From Calothrix sp. 336/3 (GTDB taxonomy: Bacteria > Cyanobacteriota > Cyanobacteriia > Cyanobacteriales > Nostocaceae), in contig NZ_CP011382.1 in NCBI RefSeq assembly GCF_000734895.2, positions 1,156,700 to 1,220,699 on the forward strand: DNA of 64,000 nt, in the 5' to 3' direction. Made by a program: the position numbers and the translations under genes. Below are positions 1-11,304 of this stretch, piece after piece. Every line of letters starts with the position of its first letter. Within the stretch, counting starts at the first letter, position 1. The notes beneath the pieces are model-generated. The model saw only the letters and a list, made by a program, of their open reading frames with translations. It was not told the origin of the DNA and made no database searches.

Positions 1-195
1 AGAAAAAATTTCAATATTATTACTTCTAGGGTGCATAAAAATTAACTACCCAGCCTAAATTAATTCATGAGACAAATTTAATTACATAGTTTTTCGCAAG
101 TTTTCGGAGTATTTTTTCTACAGATGTCAAACAGGTTATGTGACTACAGAGCAGATGTTGGCAGAGTAGCACAAAATCAGTGATAATTTTTACGC

Positions 196-3100
196 TTACT
201 TACTGACATAGGGGAGGGCGATCGCAAAACAACTGCCTACCTCCAACTCACTAGTTAAAGTCACTTCTCCGTGATGCATTTCAACGATACGTTTAACTAA
301 AGCCAATCCTAAACCTGTACCTTCATAGTTGCGATTTAGCGCACTATCTACTTGAATGAAAGGTTCAAACACTTTCTTGAGATTTTCAGGAGCAATGCCA
401 ATTCCTGTGTCTTTGACGTTAATTTGTAAGTAATTTTGTTGTTTAATTGTGGTTGGATAAATAACTTCTAAAGTAATACATCCTCCTTCGGGAGTAAATT
501 TCACGGCATTATTTAGCAGATTAATTAATACTTGGCGGATGCGTCGTTCATCGAGATTGAAATCGGGCAAATTAGTAGGTAATTTACTGACTAACTGAAT
601 TGATTTTTTCGCTGCTTGGGGTTTGATGAATTCTAAACTTTGCTGACATAAGGGTATAATTGCCGTGTTTTGGCAGTCAAGTTCAATTTGTCCAGAGGCA
701 ATTTTAGAAACATCGAGAATATCATTAATTAGTTCGAGTAAATGGTTCCCACTACGCTCCACTGTAGCTAGAGCTTGCAGTTGTTGTGCGTTAATTTCTC
801 CAAAGATTTCTTCCTGTAATGCTTCCGTCATCCCCAAAATTGCATTCATAGGGGTACGCAATTCATGACTCATAGTAGCGAGAAATTCGTCTTTGAGACG
901 GGTTGCACGGATAAGTTCTGCATTAGTTTGTTCGAGTTCCTCTTCGTAGGCTTTGCGATCGCGAAACAACTTAGCATTTTCTAAGGATATGGCAGCTTGG
1001 GTAGAGAGGAAATTGAGAATTTGCAAGCGATTACGACTAAATACACCACTAGTGATTTGATTTTCCAAGCAGAGAATGGCGATCGCTTTACCTTGGTTGA
1101 GTAGGGGTAAACAAAGGAGACTTTGGGGTTGTTGTTGAGTGAGATAATTATCAATAACTGGTAAATCGGTATCAAGATTATCGATTACCACAGTTCCTTG
1201 GGTATTTTTGACGTAATTAATCAGTTTTACAGGTAAATGGGGATTCCCAATCAGGGGTTCATTAACTAAGGTAGTAGTTTCCGAAGTCCCCAGGGCTTCT
1301 ACTTGCCAACCATTATTACTATCAGGAAGGATAATTGCACAGCGATCGCCACCTGAATATTTCAGGATAATTTGGGTTAGTTGATGGAGCAATTCACCAA
1401 TTTCAATAATTCCTGATAGACTTTGAGCGGCTCTGAGGATGCTGGCAAAGTCGAGGATATTATTAATGTTGCTGCTGGAAGAACTACTGGAATTGGTGCG
1501 ATTATGAATAGATTCAATCGGGGTAATCGTTGCTAGATTATCAAGTAAATTTAGGGGTATGGCTGTTGATTGAAAAATAGGTTGTAATAAGTTGGGATAA
1601 CGCTTTTCCAAGTCATTGGTTTTAGCTCTGGCTCCCCAATGGGCATAGCAATAGTAGGCTTCCTGTATATATCCGGCGGCAACTTTTTCTTTGCCCCAGG
1701 CGAGATAGAATTTTGCTGCTAGTTCATTGGCGATCGCAGCTTCGTAACCATATCCCTCAGCTTGAGCTTGGGCAATGGATTGATCATAGTAATCAATCGC
1801 CTCTAATTTTTGTCCCTTCAGTCGTGCTTTTTCAGCTTGGATGAGCAAACACTTGTGCTGAATGTTCGCCGGACAATCCTGTTGCCAACGGGTTAACCGT
1901 TCTTCCAGGGGTATAATTGCCTGCCAATGGAACTCTCTATCAGCCTCATTCTGGGCGGTTTCAACTAGTGCCAAGTGCATAAGAATCACATAAAAGACAC
2001 TGGATGGAACCTTGGCATGGCTGGGAACCGTTGACTCAATAATAGTAAGTTGAGGAATTAAGGTTAGATAGGTAGTTTGCTGATTGAATAAGTAAGCGTG
2101 GCGAATTTTGACGGAATAAAACCAAGCTAGATGATAGGGGGTGTCGTGATATTTTTGCAAATATTCTGCTTCGCTGAATGATTCATCATCAAAGCTGAGA
2201 ACGTTGGTGGTTAACCCGAGTAACTGGCGAAGGGGTTGCAGCACACCGACAGTCAGAGCATCTAGGTTTTCTAAACTTTTAATCTGACGCAGAAACCCTA
2301 CATGAGTTTGGGCGATCGCATACAAATCATCCAAATTTTTGCCATAGGTAAGGCGATCGGAGCCACTTTGCATCATCATAAAGCCCACGGTCAACCAGTT
2401 CCCTGCATCCATCCCATAGGTAAAAGCATTGTCGTAGTATTTATCGGCAGCTTGCAAGGGACGGCTCCAGCTATGCACATCCGCCGCAAACAGGAAATTG
2501 GTCATACCTCGGACATCAGCATTATCAAACTGTTCGCAAAGTTGCACAGCTGTATCACCAAATTGATAAGCTTGATGGGCATCTTTGAGTAAGGCATTGG
2601 CAATTAAGCCATACCCCACATAGCCAAAGGGTGACATATCGCTGTTACCATACTGGAATGACAGGGTTGTCATTTTAGCCAGTGCCAGTAAAGCCAAGGT
2701 TCCTTGCCCATCGAGCCATGCGGCATAAAACAAAATCTGTAAAATCCGCAACATTTCTGCAATGTTACTATCTGCCATCTTCGGCAGTTCAAGAATCGAT
2801 ACAATTGGTTGCTGTTCTAGGTAACGATTGACGATAGCAATTTGCTCATCAAGACTGGCTTGAATCTGCTCTGGTTCCGTTGGCATTGTCCAGCCTAGGA
2901 GTTGCAGACTCTGGCGCTGAATGGCGATCGCTTCCGCATTTCGACCTTGAAGTTGATATTGGGTCATCTGTACCCGATAAATCGTCGCTTTGTCGAGGGA
3001 TGTTTGAGCTTGGGCAAGAGCCTGTGTATAAAGGGTTTCAGCTCGGTCAAAATCACTCGAAAGATAAGCGGCTTCTGAACCATCTCGGTACAGAGCATAG

Positions 3101-5547
3101 GTGAGGGCATAATCTAGCTGCCAAGCCTGATCGGGTAAGGAATCAATGCCAATCTCACAATAATTCTGAGCAGCTTGATAGGCGGCAGAGAGTTTTGCCT
3201 TCTGCCCTGCTTGCAGATTAAGTTGGGCTAGTTGGTATTTCTGCTGGGAGTCGGTAATTGTTGCCCTGCCTAAATTCAGCTGATTCACAATGTCAAATAT
3301 CTGTTCCGACTGTTGTGCTTGTGACGTACCTTGTAATAATAATTGACCAATTTTCCAGTGGGTGACTTGTTTTTTGTCTTCTGGAATCAAAGAATAGGCT
3401 GCTTGTTGAACGCGATCGTGCAAAAAACGATAAATGGGATTGGCAACATGGTTCGAGTCAACTTGTTCTGTCTCTTGAAAGAACTTATACATTTGACTGG
3501 TGGGTAACAGCAGCCCTTCCTGCAAGGCTCGCCACAATGCTGTTGCTGTTTCCGTTGGTGATTGCTGGCAAACGATCGCCAAAGTCGCCAAGTCAAATTG
3601 GTTGCCAATACAGGCTGCTAATTGGATTACTAGTTGTGTCTCGGCAGGCAATTTTTGTAATTGCAGCGCCATAAATTCCACCACATCATCCGTGAGTGCC
3701 AAGGCATTTACTTGGGCAATATCGCACTCCCAATAGCAGCTATTCCCATTCTCTGAGTTTCCTCTAACACGATTGAAGGTGATCTGTCCATCTTCATACA
3801 ATGCTTTGAGAAACTGCGTTGTGAAAAAGGGATTTCCTTGGGTTTTGCGCTCGACTAATTGCGTCAGTGGCTGTGCTAGTTCCAGGGAACACTTCAGTGT
3901 ATCTGCGATCAATCGATTGGTATCGGCAAAGGCGAGGGGAGCTAAGGTGATGGTATTCACAATCGCCTCAGTCTTGTTGAGTTCTTCCACCATCAAAATG
4001 AAGGGGTGAACGGGTGATACCTCATTATCTCGATAGGCTCCCAACATCAAGAGATAGGAACCCTCATTCATCAACAGACTCAGCAATTGTAGCGAGGCGG
4101 AATCTGCCCACTGTAAGTCATCCAGAAAAATCACTAAAGGATGGTCTGGAGTCGTAAAGACTTGAATAAACTTTTGAAATAATAAATTAAATCGATTTTG
4201 GGCGGCTGTTCCTGAAAGTTCTGGTGCTGGGGGTTGTTTCCCAATAATCTGCTCGAGTTCGGGAATGACTTCAACGAGAACTTGTCCATTTTCACCTAAA
4301 GCTAAGTGGATTTTGGTACGCCACTGTTCTAGCTGCTCGTCTGATTCTGAGAGTAATTGTCCCATCAAATCGCGGAAGGCTTGGACGAAGGCAGAAAAGG
4401 GAATGTTGCGATTGAATTGGTCGAATTTGCCTTTGATAAAATAGCCTTTTTGTTTGACAATTGGCTTGTGAACTTCGTTGATAACAGCTGTTTTGCCAAT
4501 TCCTGAAAACCCAGCAACTAACATTAGTTCGGATTTGGGATTTGGGTGAGATTGGGAATTGCCAGCTACGCGATCGAAGGCTGCGAGGAGGGTTTTAACT
4601 TCCGTTTCACGACCGTAGAGTTTTTCGGGGATGAGGAAGCGATCGCTTAAATCCTGCTGTCCCAATTCAAATTTGGAGATTTCACCGCAGGTTTTCCACT
4701 GGGTTAAACAATGGTGTAAATCATGTTTCAGACCCATTGCACTTTGGTAGCGATCCTCGGCATTTTTTGCCATCAGCTTGGAAACAATCGCTGCAACCAT
4801 TGCAGGTACCTCTGGATTCACCTGATCCACGGCTAAAGGCTGCTTGGCAATATGGCAATGCATTAGCTCCAAGGGGTCATCCGACTCAAAGGGGAGTTTT
4901 CCACTCAACAATTGATAGAGCGTGACACCCAAGGTATAAAAATCAGCCCGATAGTCAATCCCGCGATTCATCCTTCCCGTTTGTTCGGGAGCTAAATAAG
5001 CCAGCGTTCCTTCCAGGGTATTGGCACTTTGGATTTCTTGGGTTTCCTTGGGCAACAAAGAAGCAATGCTGAAGTCAATGAGCTTGATTTGTTTCGACTC
5101 TGGGTTAATTAAAATATTGGCGGGCTTGATGTCTTTATGCACCAGCCGATGCTGAACCAGTTCATGGAGAATCTCAGTTAGTTGGAGCGCGATCTCCAGT
5201 ACCTCTGGGAGGGTTAACGATTGTCGTTCCAGGTATTTGGCTAAATCTATGCCTCCCCAATCTTCCATCACGAGGGCATAGCCACTATCTAATGATTCCA
5301 AACTCAAGGAGTGGATAATCCCTGGAATCGTCAGGTTTTTGGTGATGGTGTACTGATTGCGAAACTGCACCAATTCGTCAAACCTGGGATATTCCCGCCG
5401 TAACACCTTAATCACCACAGGCTGCTGGGTTGCCGTTTGTACCCCTCGATAGACTACGGTGCGACAACCTAAATAAATTTGCTGAGTGAGCCTGTAACCG
5501 GAAATTTCCGGGAATGACTGAGGGAAGGTGGTGGTTGAAGATATCAT
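196..5547 (-). CDS. Giant HstK-type Ser/Thr and His kinase with AAA and GAF domains (copy A)
   Basis: Cytoplasmic hybrid signalling protein of 1783 residues. An N-terminal protein-kinase domain (about 18-285) keeps the ATP lysine (VVIK, Lys47), the catalytic loop HKDIKPAN (Asp139) and the metal Asp158, although DFG reads DFS and the glycine loop is degenerate. An AAA_16 ATPase follows, with Walker A GFSGIGKT (346-353) and Walker B FLDDLQWAD (Asp476/477). A long helical, TPR-like middle (about 750-1330), a GAF domain (about 1360-1510), HisKA (SHELRTPMN, His1561) and HATPase_c (DTGIGI, GTGLGLAL) complete it. This order matches the cyanobacterial HstK family, in which both kinase types occur in one chain. 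It is the last of three tandem minus-strand copies, 185 bp from its neighbour. No response regulator is nearby, so the phosphoacceptor is unknown. The domain reading is secure; the stimulus cannot be inferred. Confidence 0.95.
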   Translation of the reverse strand: MISSTTTFPQSFPEISGYRLTQQIYLGCRTVVYRGVQTATQQPVVIKVLRREYPRFDELVQFRNQYTITKNLTIPGIIHSLSLESLDSGYALVMEDWGGIDLAKYLERQSLTLPEVLEIALQLTEILHELVQHRLVHKDIKPANILINPESKQIKLIDFSIASLLPKETQEIQSANTLEGTLAYLAPEQTGRMNRGIDYRADFYTLGVTLYQLLSGKLPFESDDPLELMHCHIAKQPLAVDQVNPEVPAMVAAIVSKLMAKNAEDRYQSAMGLKHDLHHCLTQWKTCGEISKFELGQQDLSDRFLIPEKLYGRETEVKTLLAAFDRVAGNSQSHPNPKSELMLVAGFSGIGKTAVINEVHKPIVKQKGYFIKGKFDQFNRNIPFSAFVQAFRDLMGQLLSESDEQLEQWRTKIHLALGENGQVLVEVIPELEQIIGKQPPAPELSGTAAQNRFNLLFQKFIQVFTTPDHPLVIFLDDLQWADSASLQLLSLLMNEGSYLLMLGAYRDNEVSPVHPFILMVEELNKTEAIVNTITLAPLAFADTNRLIADTLKCSLELAQPLTQLVERKTQGNPFFTTQFLKALYEDGQITFNRVRGNSENGNSCYWECDIAQVNALALTDDVVEFMALQLQKLPAETQLVIQLAACIGNQFDLATLAIVCQQSPTETATALWRALQEGLLLPTSQMYKFFQETEQVDSNHVANPIYRFLHDRVQQAAYSLIPEDKKQVTHWKIGQLLLQGTSQAQQSEQIFDIVNQLNLGRATITDSQQKYQLAQLNLQAGQKAKLSAAYQAAQNYCEIGIDSLPDQAWQLDYALTYALYRDGSEAAYLSSDFDRAETLYTQALAQAQTSLDKATIYRVQMTQYQLQGRNAEAIAIQRQSLQLLGWTMPTEPEQIQASLDEQIAIVNRYLEQQPIVSILELPKMADSNIAEMLRILQILFYAAWLDGQGTLALLALAKMTTLSFQYGNSDMSPFGYVGYGLIANALLKDAHQAYQFGDTAVQLCEQFDNADVRGMTNFLFAADVHSWSRPLQAADKYYDNAFTYGMDAGNWLTVGFMMMQSGSDRLTYGKNLDDLYAIAQTHVGFLRQIKSLENLDALTVGVLQPLRQLLGLTTNVLSFDDESFSEAEYLQKYHDTPYHLAWFYSVKIRHAYLFNQQTTYLTLIPQLTIIESTVPSHAKVPSSVFYVILMHLALVETAQNEADREFHWQAIIPLEERLTRWQQDCPANIQHKCLLIQAEKARLKGQKLEAIDYYDQSIAQAQAEGYGYEAAIANELAAKFYLAWGKEKVAAGYIQEAYYCYAHWGARAKTNDLEKRYPNLLQPIFQSTAIPLNLLDNLATITPIESIHNRTNSSSSSSSNINNILDFASILRAAQSLSGIIEIGELLHQLTQIILKYSGGDRCAIILPDSNNGWQVEALGTSETTTLVNEPLIGNPHLPVKLINYVKNTQGTVVIDNLDTDLPVIDNYLTQQQPQSLLCLPLLNQGKAIAILCLENQITSGVFSRNRLQILNFLSTQAAISLENAKLFRDRKAYEEELEQTNAELIRATRLKDEFLATMSHELRTPMNAILGMTEALQEEIFGEINAQQLQALATVERSGNHLLELINDILDVSKIASGQIELDCQNTAIIPLCQQSLEFIKPQAAKKSIQLVSKLPTNLPDFNLDERRIRQVLINLLNNAVKFTPEGGCITLEVIYPTTIKQQNYLQINVKDTGIGIAPENLKKVFEPFIQVDSALNRNYEGTGLGLALVKRIVEMHHGEVTLTSELEVGSCFAIALPYVSK

Positions 5548-5702
5548 AGATTTGGCTAGGAGAACTGACCTGGGTCTGGGATATTATTAAGGGTTCCCAA
5601 AAAATGGGGCGATTGTATCAGATGCTTTTACAGTCCGACACAATGCCTTGTTCTAAGGTGAACTAAACCTCCAAAACCGTGTTTTTCTATGACAATTTGA
5701 CG

Positions 5703-5720
5703 GGTGATAAGCCTATCACC
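5703..5720. other. Perfect short inverted repeat downstream of copy B
   Basis: A 7-bp stem (GGTGATA / TATCACC) with a 4-nt loop lies 12 nt beyond the stop codon of the kinase gene at 5733. Position suggests transcript-end processing or termination. Neither strand shows a clear T-run after the stem, so it is not a canonical intrinsic terminator. Confidence 0.4.
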
Positions 5721-5732
5721 TGCTTGCAAAAA

Positions 5733-8700
5733 TTAGGATGGTAGAGCGATCGCAAAACAACTACCTACCCCCAACTCACTAGTTAAAGTAACTTCTCCGT
5801 GATGCATTTCAACGATACGTTTAACTAAAGCCAATCCTAAACCTGTACCTTCATAGTTGCGATTCAGCGCACTATCGACTTGAATGAAAGGTTCAAATAC
5901 TTTGTTGAGATTTTCAGGAGCAATGCCAATTCCTGTATCCTTGACGTTAATTTGTAAGTAATTTTGTTGTTTAATTGTGGTTGGGTAAATAACTTCTAAA
6001 GTAATACATCCTCCTTCGGGGGTAAATTTCACAGCATTATTTAGGAGATTAATTAACACTTGGCGGATGCGTCGTTCATCGATATTTAAATTGGGCAAAT
6101 TAGTAGGTAATTGACTGACTATCTGAATTGATTTTTTCGCTGCTTGGGGTTTGATGAATTCTAAACTTTGCTGACATAAGGGTATAATTTCTGTGCTTTG
6201 ATATTCCAGTTCGATTTGCCCCGAGGCAATTTTAGAAACATCGAGAATATCATTAATTAGTTCGAGTAAATGGTTCCCACTACGCTCGACAGTAGCTAGG
6301 GCTTTGAGTTGTTGTGCGTTAATTTCTCCAAAAATTTCATCCTGTAATGCTTCCGTCATCCCTAAAATCGCATTCATGGGGGTACGCAATTCGTGACTCA
6401 TGGTAGCAAGAAATTCATCCTTCATACGGGTTGCACGGATGAGTTCGGCGTTATTTTTTTCTAGACGTTCTTCGTAGGCTTTGCGATCGCGAAACAACTT
6501 AGCATTTTCTAAGGATATTGCAGCTTGGGTAGAGAGGAAATTGAGAATCTGCAAGCGATTATGACTAAATACACCACTAGTGATTTGATTTTCCAGCAAA
6601 AGAATGGCGATCGCTTTACCTTGGTTGAGTAGGGGTAAACAAAGGAGACTTTGGGGTTGTTGTTGGTAGAGGTAATCATCGATAACTGGTAATTCTGTAT
6701 TTAAGGCATCGATTACTACTGCTTCCTGGGTATTTTTGACGTAATTAATCAGCTTTACAGGTAGAGCAATATTACCTTCTAAGGGAAATGAGGCAATTTC
6801 TACAGTTTCCGGTGTTGCCAGGGCTTCTAGTTGCCAAATATGATCTTGATTGGGGAGGATAATCCCACAGCGATCGCCACCAGAATATTTGAGGATGATT
6901 TGGCTAAGTTGACGCAATAACTCATCTAATTCGATTTTACTGGCTAAAGTTTGGGAGGCGGTGAGGATGGCGGCAAAATCTAGGGCTTGGTTAATATTTT
7001 TACCTGATAATTTACTAGATTCTGTGGATTCACTGATGGATAAATCAGGAGTAGTAATGGTGGCTAGAATATCGAGTAAATTACCTGGTTGAGGTTTAGG
7101 TTGGAGAATAGGTTGGAGTAGGTGAGGATAGCGTTCGCTGAGGTCATCGGTTTTGGCTTTGGCTCCCCATTTGGTATAGCAATAGTAGGCTTCCTGCATA
7201 TAAACACAGGCAATGTTTTCGCGATCGCAATGAAGGTAAAATTTAGCAGTCAGTTCGTTTGCTAGGGCTGCTTCTTGAATGTAGTTATTGGTTTTGGCAA
7301 GGGAAATAGCGCGATCGTAGTATTCTCCTGCTTGAGTTGACTTTTTGAAGACGCGCAAATATTCAGCTTCTACTAACAGCCACTTATGTTGATAATTTGT
7401 TGGTGCATATTTAGCGAACTTAGATAAATTTCTGCGGGCTGTTTTGATGCGACGGAGACAGGCTTTTTGTTGCTTTTTTGACAAGTCAGGATACCTTGCT
7501 AACCAGACTAGGGCACTATAAAAATAGAACATTACCTTGACGAAGGTACCATTCAGGGGATCGAGATTAGCCTCAATGATGGCAATTTGTTCTGTAGCAA
7601 GGATATGACGGTCGAAGAGGTAGGCTAGCTGGAGTTTACGAAAACTAGTATGTACTGTAAGTCGAACATCATCAACCGGGATAGCTGTTTCGTCAAAAAA
7701 ATCACCAACTAACTCACAAACATCATTACTACCACTACAGAGATTCTCGACAACTTGACAGTTGAGGTTGTAAATATCCAGAATTATTAACTGTTGCAGT
7801 CTCTGTAAATTTGTGCGACTGGCGATCGCTTCTTGTTGCAAATCTGCCAAATTTTTTCCCGTCCAATAGGCTTGGGTAAAATATATAACTAAACTATAGG
7901 CAGCATATTCAATATCTCCAACTGCTAATCCGGCTTGATAGGCTTCTAGCAATAATGCTGAGGTATTGTGAAGAAGTTCCTTGCGATAGGCAATAAAATG
8001 ATGCCATAGAAACAAGGTGGGAGCTAAAGCTTCTTGAGAAGAATTTTGCTGAGATAACGCGATCGCAGCTTTACCAATTGCGTACCCTGCATCAACCCAA
8101 CCAAGTTTTTCGCAGAGCAAATACCCATAGATAATGTAGCCCATGGAAGATTTGGGGATATTTCCATAACGCAGATATAATGACAACCCGTTAAAGGTAA
8201 TAAATGGTAACATCTCTGGCATTCCACTAGCTGCTGCCGAACCAACCGCGTTAAAAATTTGACAGGCTGCTAATTTCGATGGGTTGGTCATGGGGGGCAA
8301 TTTAAGTAAACCCTCTGGCTTTTTCTTCGACATCCGATACAGAGTAGCGAAGAATCCTAGCATGGTTCGTAGTGGAGAGGGATTTTGGGGAAGTCTAACA
8401 CCAAATTGCCGTAATACCCTGCGGGCATAATCTACCGCTTCCCGTGGTTGATTTTGGGCTACAAAGGCAAGAATTTGCGTTTCATAAAATTTGACCCGAT
8501 CAATGTCATTTTTGGCTCGATCAAGTCCGATAACTATCAGTTTAGTCATGCGATCGTAATCAGCCGATAAATAAGCGACTTCTGCGGCTAATTGGTGCAG
8601 TCCTAAACAGAGAAAATACTGATGTTCCCAAGCTTGAGACTGTAAAAGTTCTAATCCCAGATTCAGATAACTCATTGCTGCATCATAAGCAGAAGAAAAC

Positions 8701-11018
8701 CTAGCTTTTTCCCCCGCTCGTCGGTTTAGTTCCGCAAGTTCTTCCCGTTCCTTTGCATTCTCAATTAAAGGAATACCACAATTGAGTTGATTGACAATTT
8801 GGAAAATTTGTGAATTAAAAGCTTGTGATTCCCGTTCCACTTTGGGAGTACGATTTAATAGCAATCGACCAATTTGCAGATGTACCTTTGGGGTTTGGTT
8901 GGAGGGAATTAAGGAATAGGCTGCTTGTTGGACGCGATCGTGTAAAAATTTGTATGTGAAAGTCTCTTGAATATCTTGGATATCTGTATTAGTAATTGAA
9001 TTTTTTTCACCAACATAAAATCTATAAATATTACTAGTCGGTACAATTAAACCTTCTTCCAGAGCTTTCCACAAATGGGACGCGGTTTCAATTTGTGATT
9101 CTTCAGAAACAATAGCCAAAGTCTGCAAATCAAATTGGTTACCAATACAAGCTGCTAACTGCAATATATATTGAGTTGATGCTGGTAATCTGCGTAGCTG
9201 GAACGCCATAAAAGCAACAACGTCATCTGTCACCGCTAGCTGAGATACTTGAGCAATATCACTTTCCCAACATCCTAAATCAAAGTTAAATTGAATCAGC
9301 TGATCTTGATATAAGGACTTGAGGAACTGAGTCACAAAAAATGGATTTCCTTGAGTTTTTTGGAAAACTAATTTAGATAATTTACCAACTAATAACTCTG
9401 AACATTTAAAGGTGTCAGCAACCAGATTATTTACTTGTAATTGACTTAGAGGTGCTAAATTAATCTGATTAATGATTGCCGATGATTTTTTAACTTCCCT
9501 CAAAGTCAACATTAATGGATGGGCACTGTTAACTTCATTGTCCCGATATGCACCAATCAAAAACAGATGCCTTGTATCAGCAATTAATCGCTGTATCAAT
9601 TTTAATGATGCAGAATCAGCCCACTGCAAATCATCTAAAAATATGACTAGGGGATGTTGTTGATTAGTAAAAATTTGGGTGAATTTTTGAAATAGTAAAT
9701 TAAAGCGATTCTCTGCTGCTGTTCCGGATAATTCTGCAATAGGTGATTGCTTACCAATAATCCTTTCTAGCTCAGGGATAACTTCAATAATTACCTGTCC
9801 ATTTTCACCCAAAGCTGTCAAAATCTGCTGTTGCCAAATTTGCAACTGAGCATCACCTTCTGTTAACAATTGTCCGATCAAATCTCGGAAGGCTTCCACA
9901 AATGCACTAAAAGGTATATTCCGGTTAAATTGGTCAAACTTACCTTTAATAAAATAACCCCGTTGCTTGACAATTGGTTTATGTATTTCGTTGACAACTG
10001 CTGTTTTCCCAATCCCCGAAAATCCTGTAACTAGCATGATTTCCGTTGCACCTTGACTAACACGTTCAAAGGCTGCAAGTAGGCTTTTTACTTCTGCTTC
10101 TCTTCCATAAAGTTTCTCAGGAATAATAAAGCGATCGCACAAATCTCTTTGAGCAATAATAAAGCTTTCAATCTTTCCTTTGTCTTGAAATTGTACTAAG
10201 CATTTCTCTAAATCAAACTTCAATCCCCAGACACTTTGATAGCGGTCTTCGGCATTTTTTGCCATCAACTTGCTAACTATTTCGGAGATGACAGTTGATA
10301 TTTGCGGATTAATTTCATGTAATAAGGGTGCAGTTTTGGCAATCTGAGAATGTATCAGTTCGATGATATCTTCTGACTGAAAGGGTAATTTCCCCGTTAG
10401 CATTTCATGAAAAACTATGCCTAAAGAATAAAAGTCAGTGCGATAGTCAATTCCCCGATTCATTCTTCCAGTTTGTTCTGGAGAAATATAGGCTAATGTC
10501 CCTTCTAAGACGTTGATATTTTTTAAGTTTTGCACTTCTTTTGGTAATAAAGAAGCAATGCTAAAATCGATTAACTTAACTTCTTTGATATGAGGATTAA
10601 TTAAAATATTGCTGGGTTTAATATCTTTATGAATAATGCGTTTTCGAGACAGAATATCTAAAATATCACATAAAGAAATTGCTATCTGCAAAAAATCTAG
10701 TAAACTTAGCGGACTTTTCCCCATCCATTCGCTTAGAGAAATTCCTTCAAAGTCTTCCATGACTAACATATAGCCATTTTGGTAATTCTCCAAACTATAG
10801 ACTTTAACTATTCCAGAAAAATTGAAGCTTTTGGCAATAGTGTACTGATTGCGAAATTGTACGAGTTCCTTAAAGCTGGGATAAGGATTCTTCAGCAGCT
10901 TAATTACCACTGGTAATAAGTCAGTTTCTCGATTTCCCCGATAAACAACTGTTCTGGAACCTTCATAAATGATTTCCCTTACATGATATCCAGGCAGACT
11001 GACTTGAGTGCTAATCAT
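5733..11018 (-). CDS. Giant HstK-type Ser/Thr and His kinase with AAA and GAF domains (copy B)
   Basis: A 1761-residue paralogue of the gene at 196, with the same architecture. The protein-kinase domain has Lys40, HKDIKPSN (Asp132) and DFS (Asp151). The AAA_16 ATPase has Walker A GFSGIGKT near residue 335 and Walker B FLDDLQWAD. A divergent helical middle is followed by GAF (about 1345-1495), HisKA (His1542) and HATPase_c. The kinase and ATPase parts are clearly homologous to copy A, while the helical middle shares little beyond scattered motifs. The last roughly 750 bp, which encode the His-kinase module, are almost identical by eye to copies A and C. The start ATG is followed directly by the conserved N-terminal kinase segment. 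It is probably a soluble sensor whose middle region sets specificity (inference). Confidence 0.95.
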   Translation of the reverse strand: MISTQVSLPGYHVREIIYEGSRTVVYRGNRETDLLPVVIKLLKNPYPSFKELVQFRNQYTIAKSFNFSGIVKVYSLENYQNGYMLVMEDFEGISLSEWMGKSPLSLLDFLQIAISLCDILDILSRKRIIHKDIKPSNILINPHIKEVKLIDFSIASLLPKEVQNLKNINVLEGTLAYISPEQTGRMNRGIDYRTDFYSLGIVFHEMLTGKLPFQSEDIIELIHSQIAKTAPLLHEINPQISTVISEIVSKLMAKNAEDRYQSVWGLKFDLEKCLVQFQDKGKIESFIIAQRDLCDRFIIPEKLYGREAEVKSLLAAFERVSQGATEIMLVTGFSGIGKTAVVNEIHKPIVKQRGYFIKGKFDQFNRNIPFSAFVEAFRDLIGQLLTEGDAQLQIWQQQILTALGENGQVIIEVIPELERIIGKQSPIAELSGTAAENRFNLLFQKFTQIFTNQQHPLVIFLDDLQWADSASLKLIQRLIADTRHLFLIGAYRDNEVNSAHPLMLTLREVKKSSAIINQINLAPLSQLQVNNLVADTFKCSELLVGKLSKLVFQKTQGNPFFVTQFLKSLYQDQLIQFNFDLGCWESDIAQVSQLAVTDDVVAFMAFQLRRLPASTQYILQLAACIGNQFDLQTLAIVSEESQIETASHLWKALEEGLIVPTSNIYRFYVGEKNSITNTDIQDIQETFTYKFLHDRVQQAAYSLIPSNQTPKVHLQIGRLLLNRTPKVERESQAFNSQIFQIVNQLNCGIPLIENAKEREELAELNRRAGEKARFSSAYDAAMSYLNLGLELLQSQAWEHQYFLCLGLHQLAAEVAYLSADYDRMTKLIVIGLDRAKNDIDRVKFYETQILAFVAQNQPREAVDYARRVLRQFGVRLPQNPSPLRTMLGFFATLYRMSKKKPEGLLKLPPMTNPSKLAACQIFNAVGSAAASGMPEMLPFITFNGLSLYLRYGNIPKSSMGYIIYGYLLCEKLGWVDAGYAIGKAAIALSQQNSSQEALAPTLFLWHHFIAYRKELLHNTSALLLEAYQAGLAVGDIEYAAYSLVIYFTQAYWTGKNLADLQQEAIASRTNLQRLQQLIILDIYNLNCQVVENLCSGSNDVCELVGDFFDETAIPVDDVRLTVHTSFRKLQLAYLFDRHILATEQIAIIEANLDPLNGTFVKVMFYFYSALVWLARYPDLSKKQQKACLRRIKTARRNLSKFAKYAPTNYQHKWLLVEAEYLRVFKKSTQAGEYYDRAISLAKTNNYIQEAALANELTAKFYLHCDRENIACVYMQEAYYCYTKWGAKAKTDDLSERYPHLLQPILQPKPQPGNLLDILATITTPDLSISESTESSKLSGKNINQALDFAAILTASQTLASKIELDELLRQLSQIILKYSGGDRCGIILPNQDHIWQLEALATPETVEIASFPLEGNIALPVKLINYVKNTQEAVVIDALNTELPVIDDYLYQQQPQSLLCLPLLNQGKAIAILLLENQITSGVFSHNRLQILNFLSTQAAISLENAKLFRDRKAYEERLEKNNAELIRATRMKDEFLATMSHELRTPMNAILGMTEALQDEIFGEINAQQLKALATVERSGNHLLELINDILDVSKIASGQIELEYQSTEIIPLCQQSLEFIKPQAAKKSIQIVSQLPTNLPNLNIDERRIRQVLINLLNNAVKFTPEGGCITLEVIYPTTIKQQNYLQINVKDTGIGIAPENLNKVFEPFIQVDSALNRNYEGTGLGLALVKRIVEMHHGEVTLTSELGVGSCFAIALPS

Positions 11019-11192
11019 AAACTGGGTAAATCCTTGATGCCACTATACTTAGTATACATCCATACAAGTTTTGTTATACACGTAGAAAAGAAACTTGATT
11101 AGATAATCATCATCGCTTAATATATTTACCCAATATAAGTAAGTCGGTGAGAATAAACCTAACTATGTAACAGATTGTAAAATCGTCAAAAC

Positions 11193-11258
11193 CGTTGCGA
11201 TTGCTAGAGCCCACGGCACGCTACGCGAACATTCCACTTCGTTTCATTCGCAATGACA
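11193..11258. repeat. Partial copy of a TGTCATTGCG-ended inverted-repeat element
   Basis: The intergenic sequence between two kinase genes ends in CGCAATGACA (11249-11258), preceded by GATTGC and a CACTTCGTTTCATT segment. These are the same right-hand parts as the complete element at 41004-41129. The left terminus is missing, so this looks like a truncated copy of the same non-autonomous repeat family. The 286-bp gap holds no gene. Confidence 0.5.
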
Positions 11259-11304
11259 TAGCGTGAATTATTTAAGCCGTTCTACTTATTTACCCAAAAC
11301 ATAA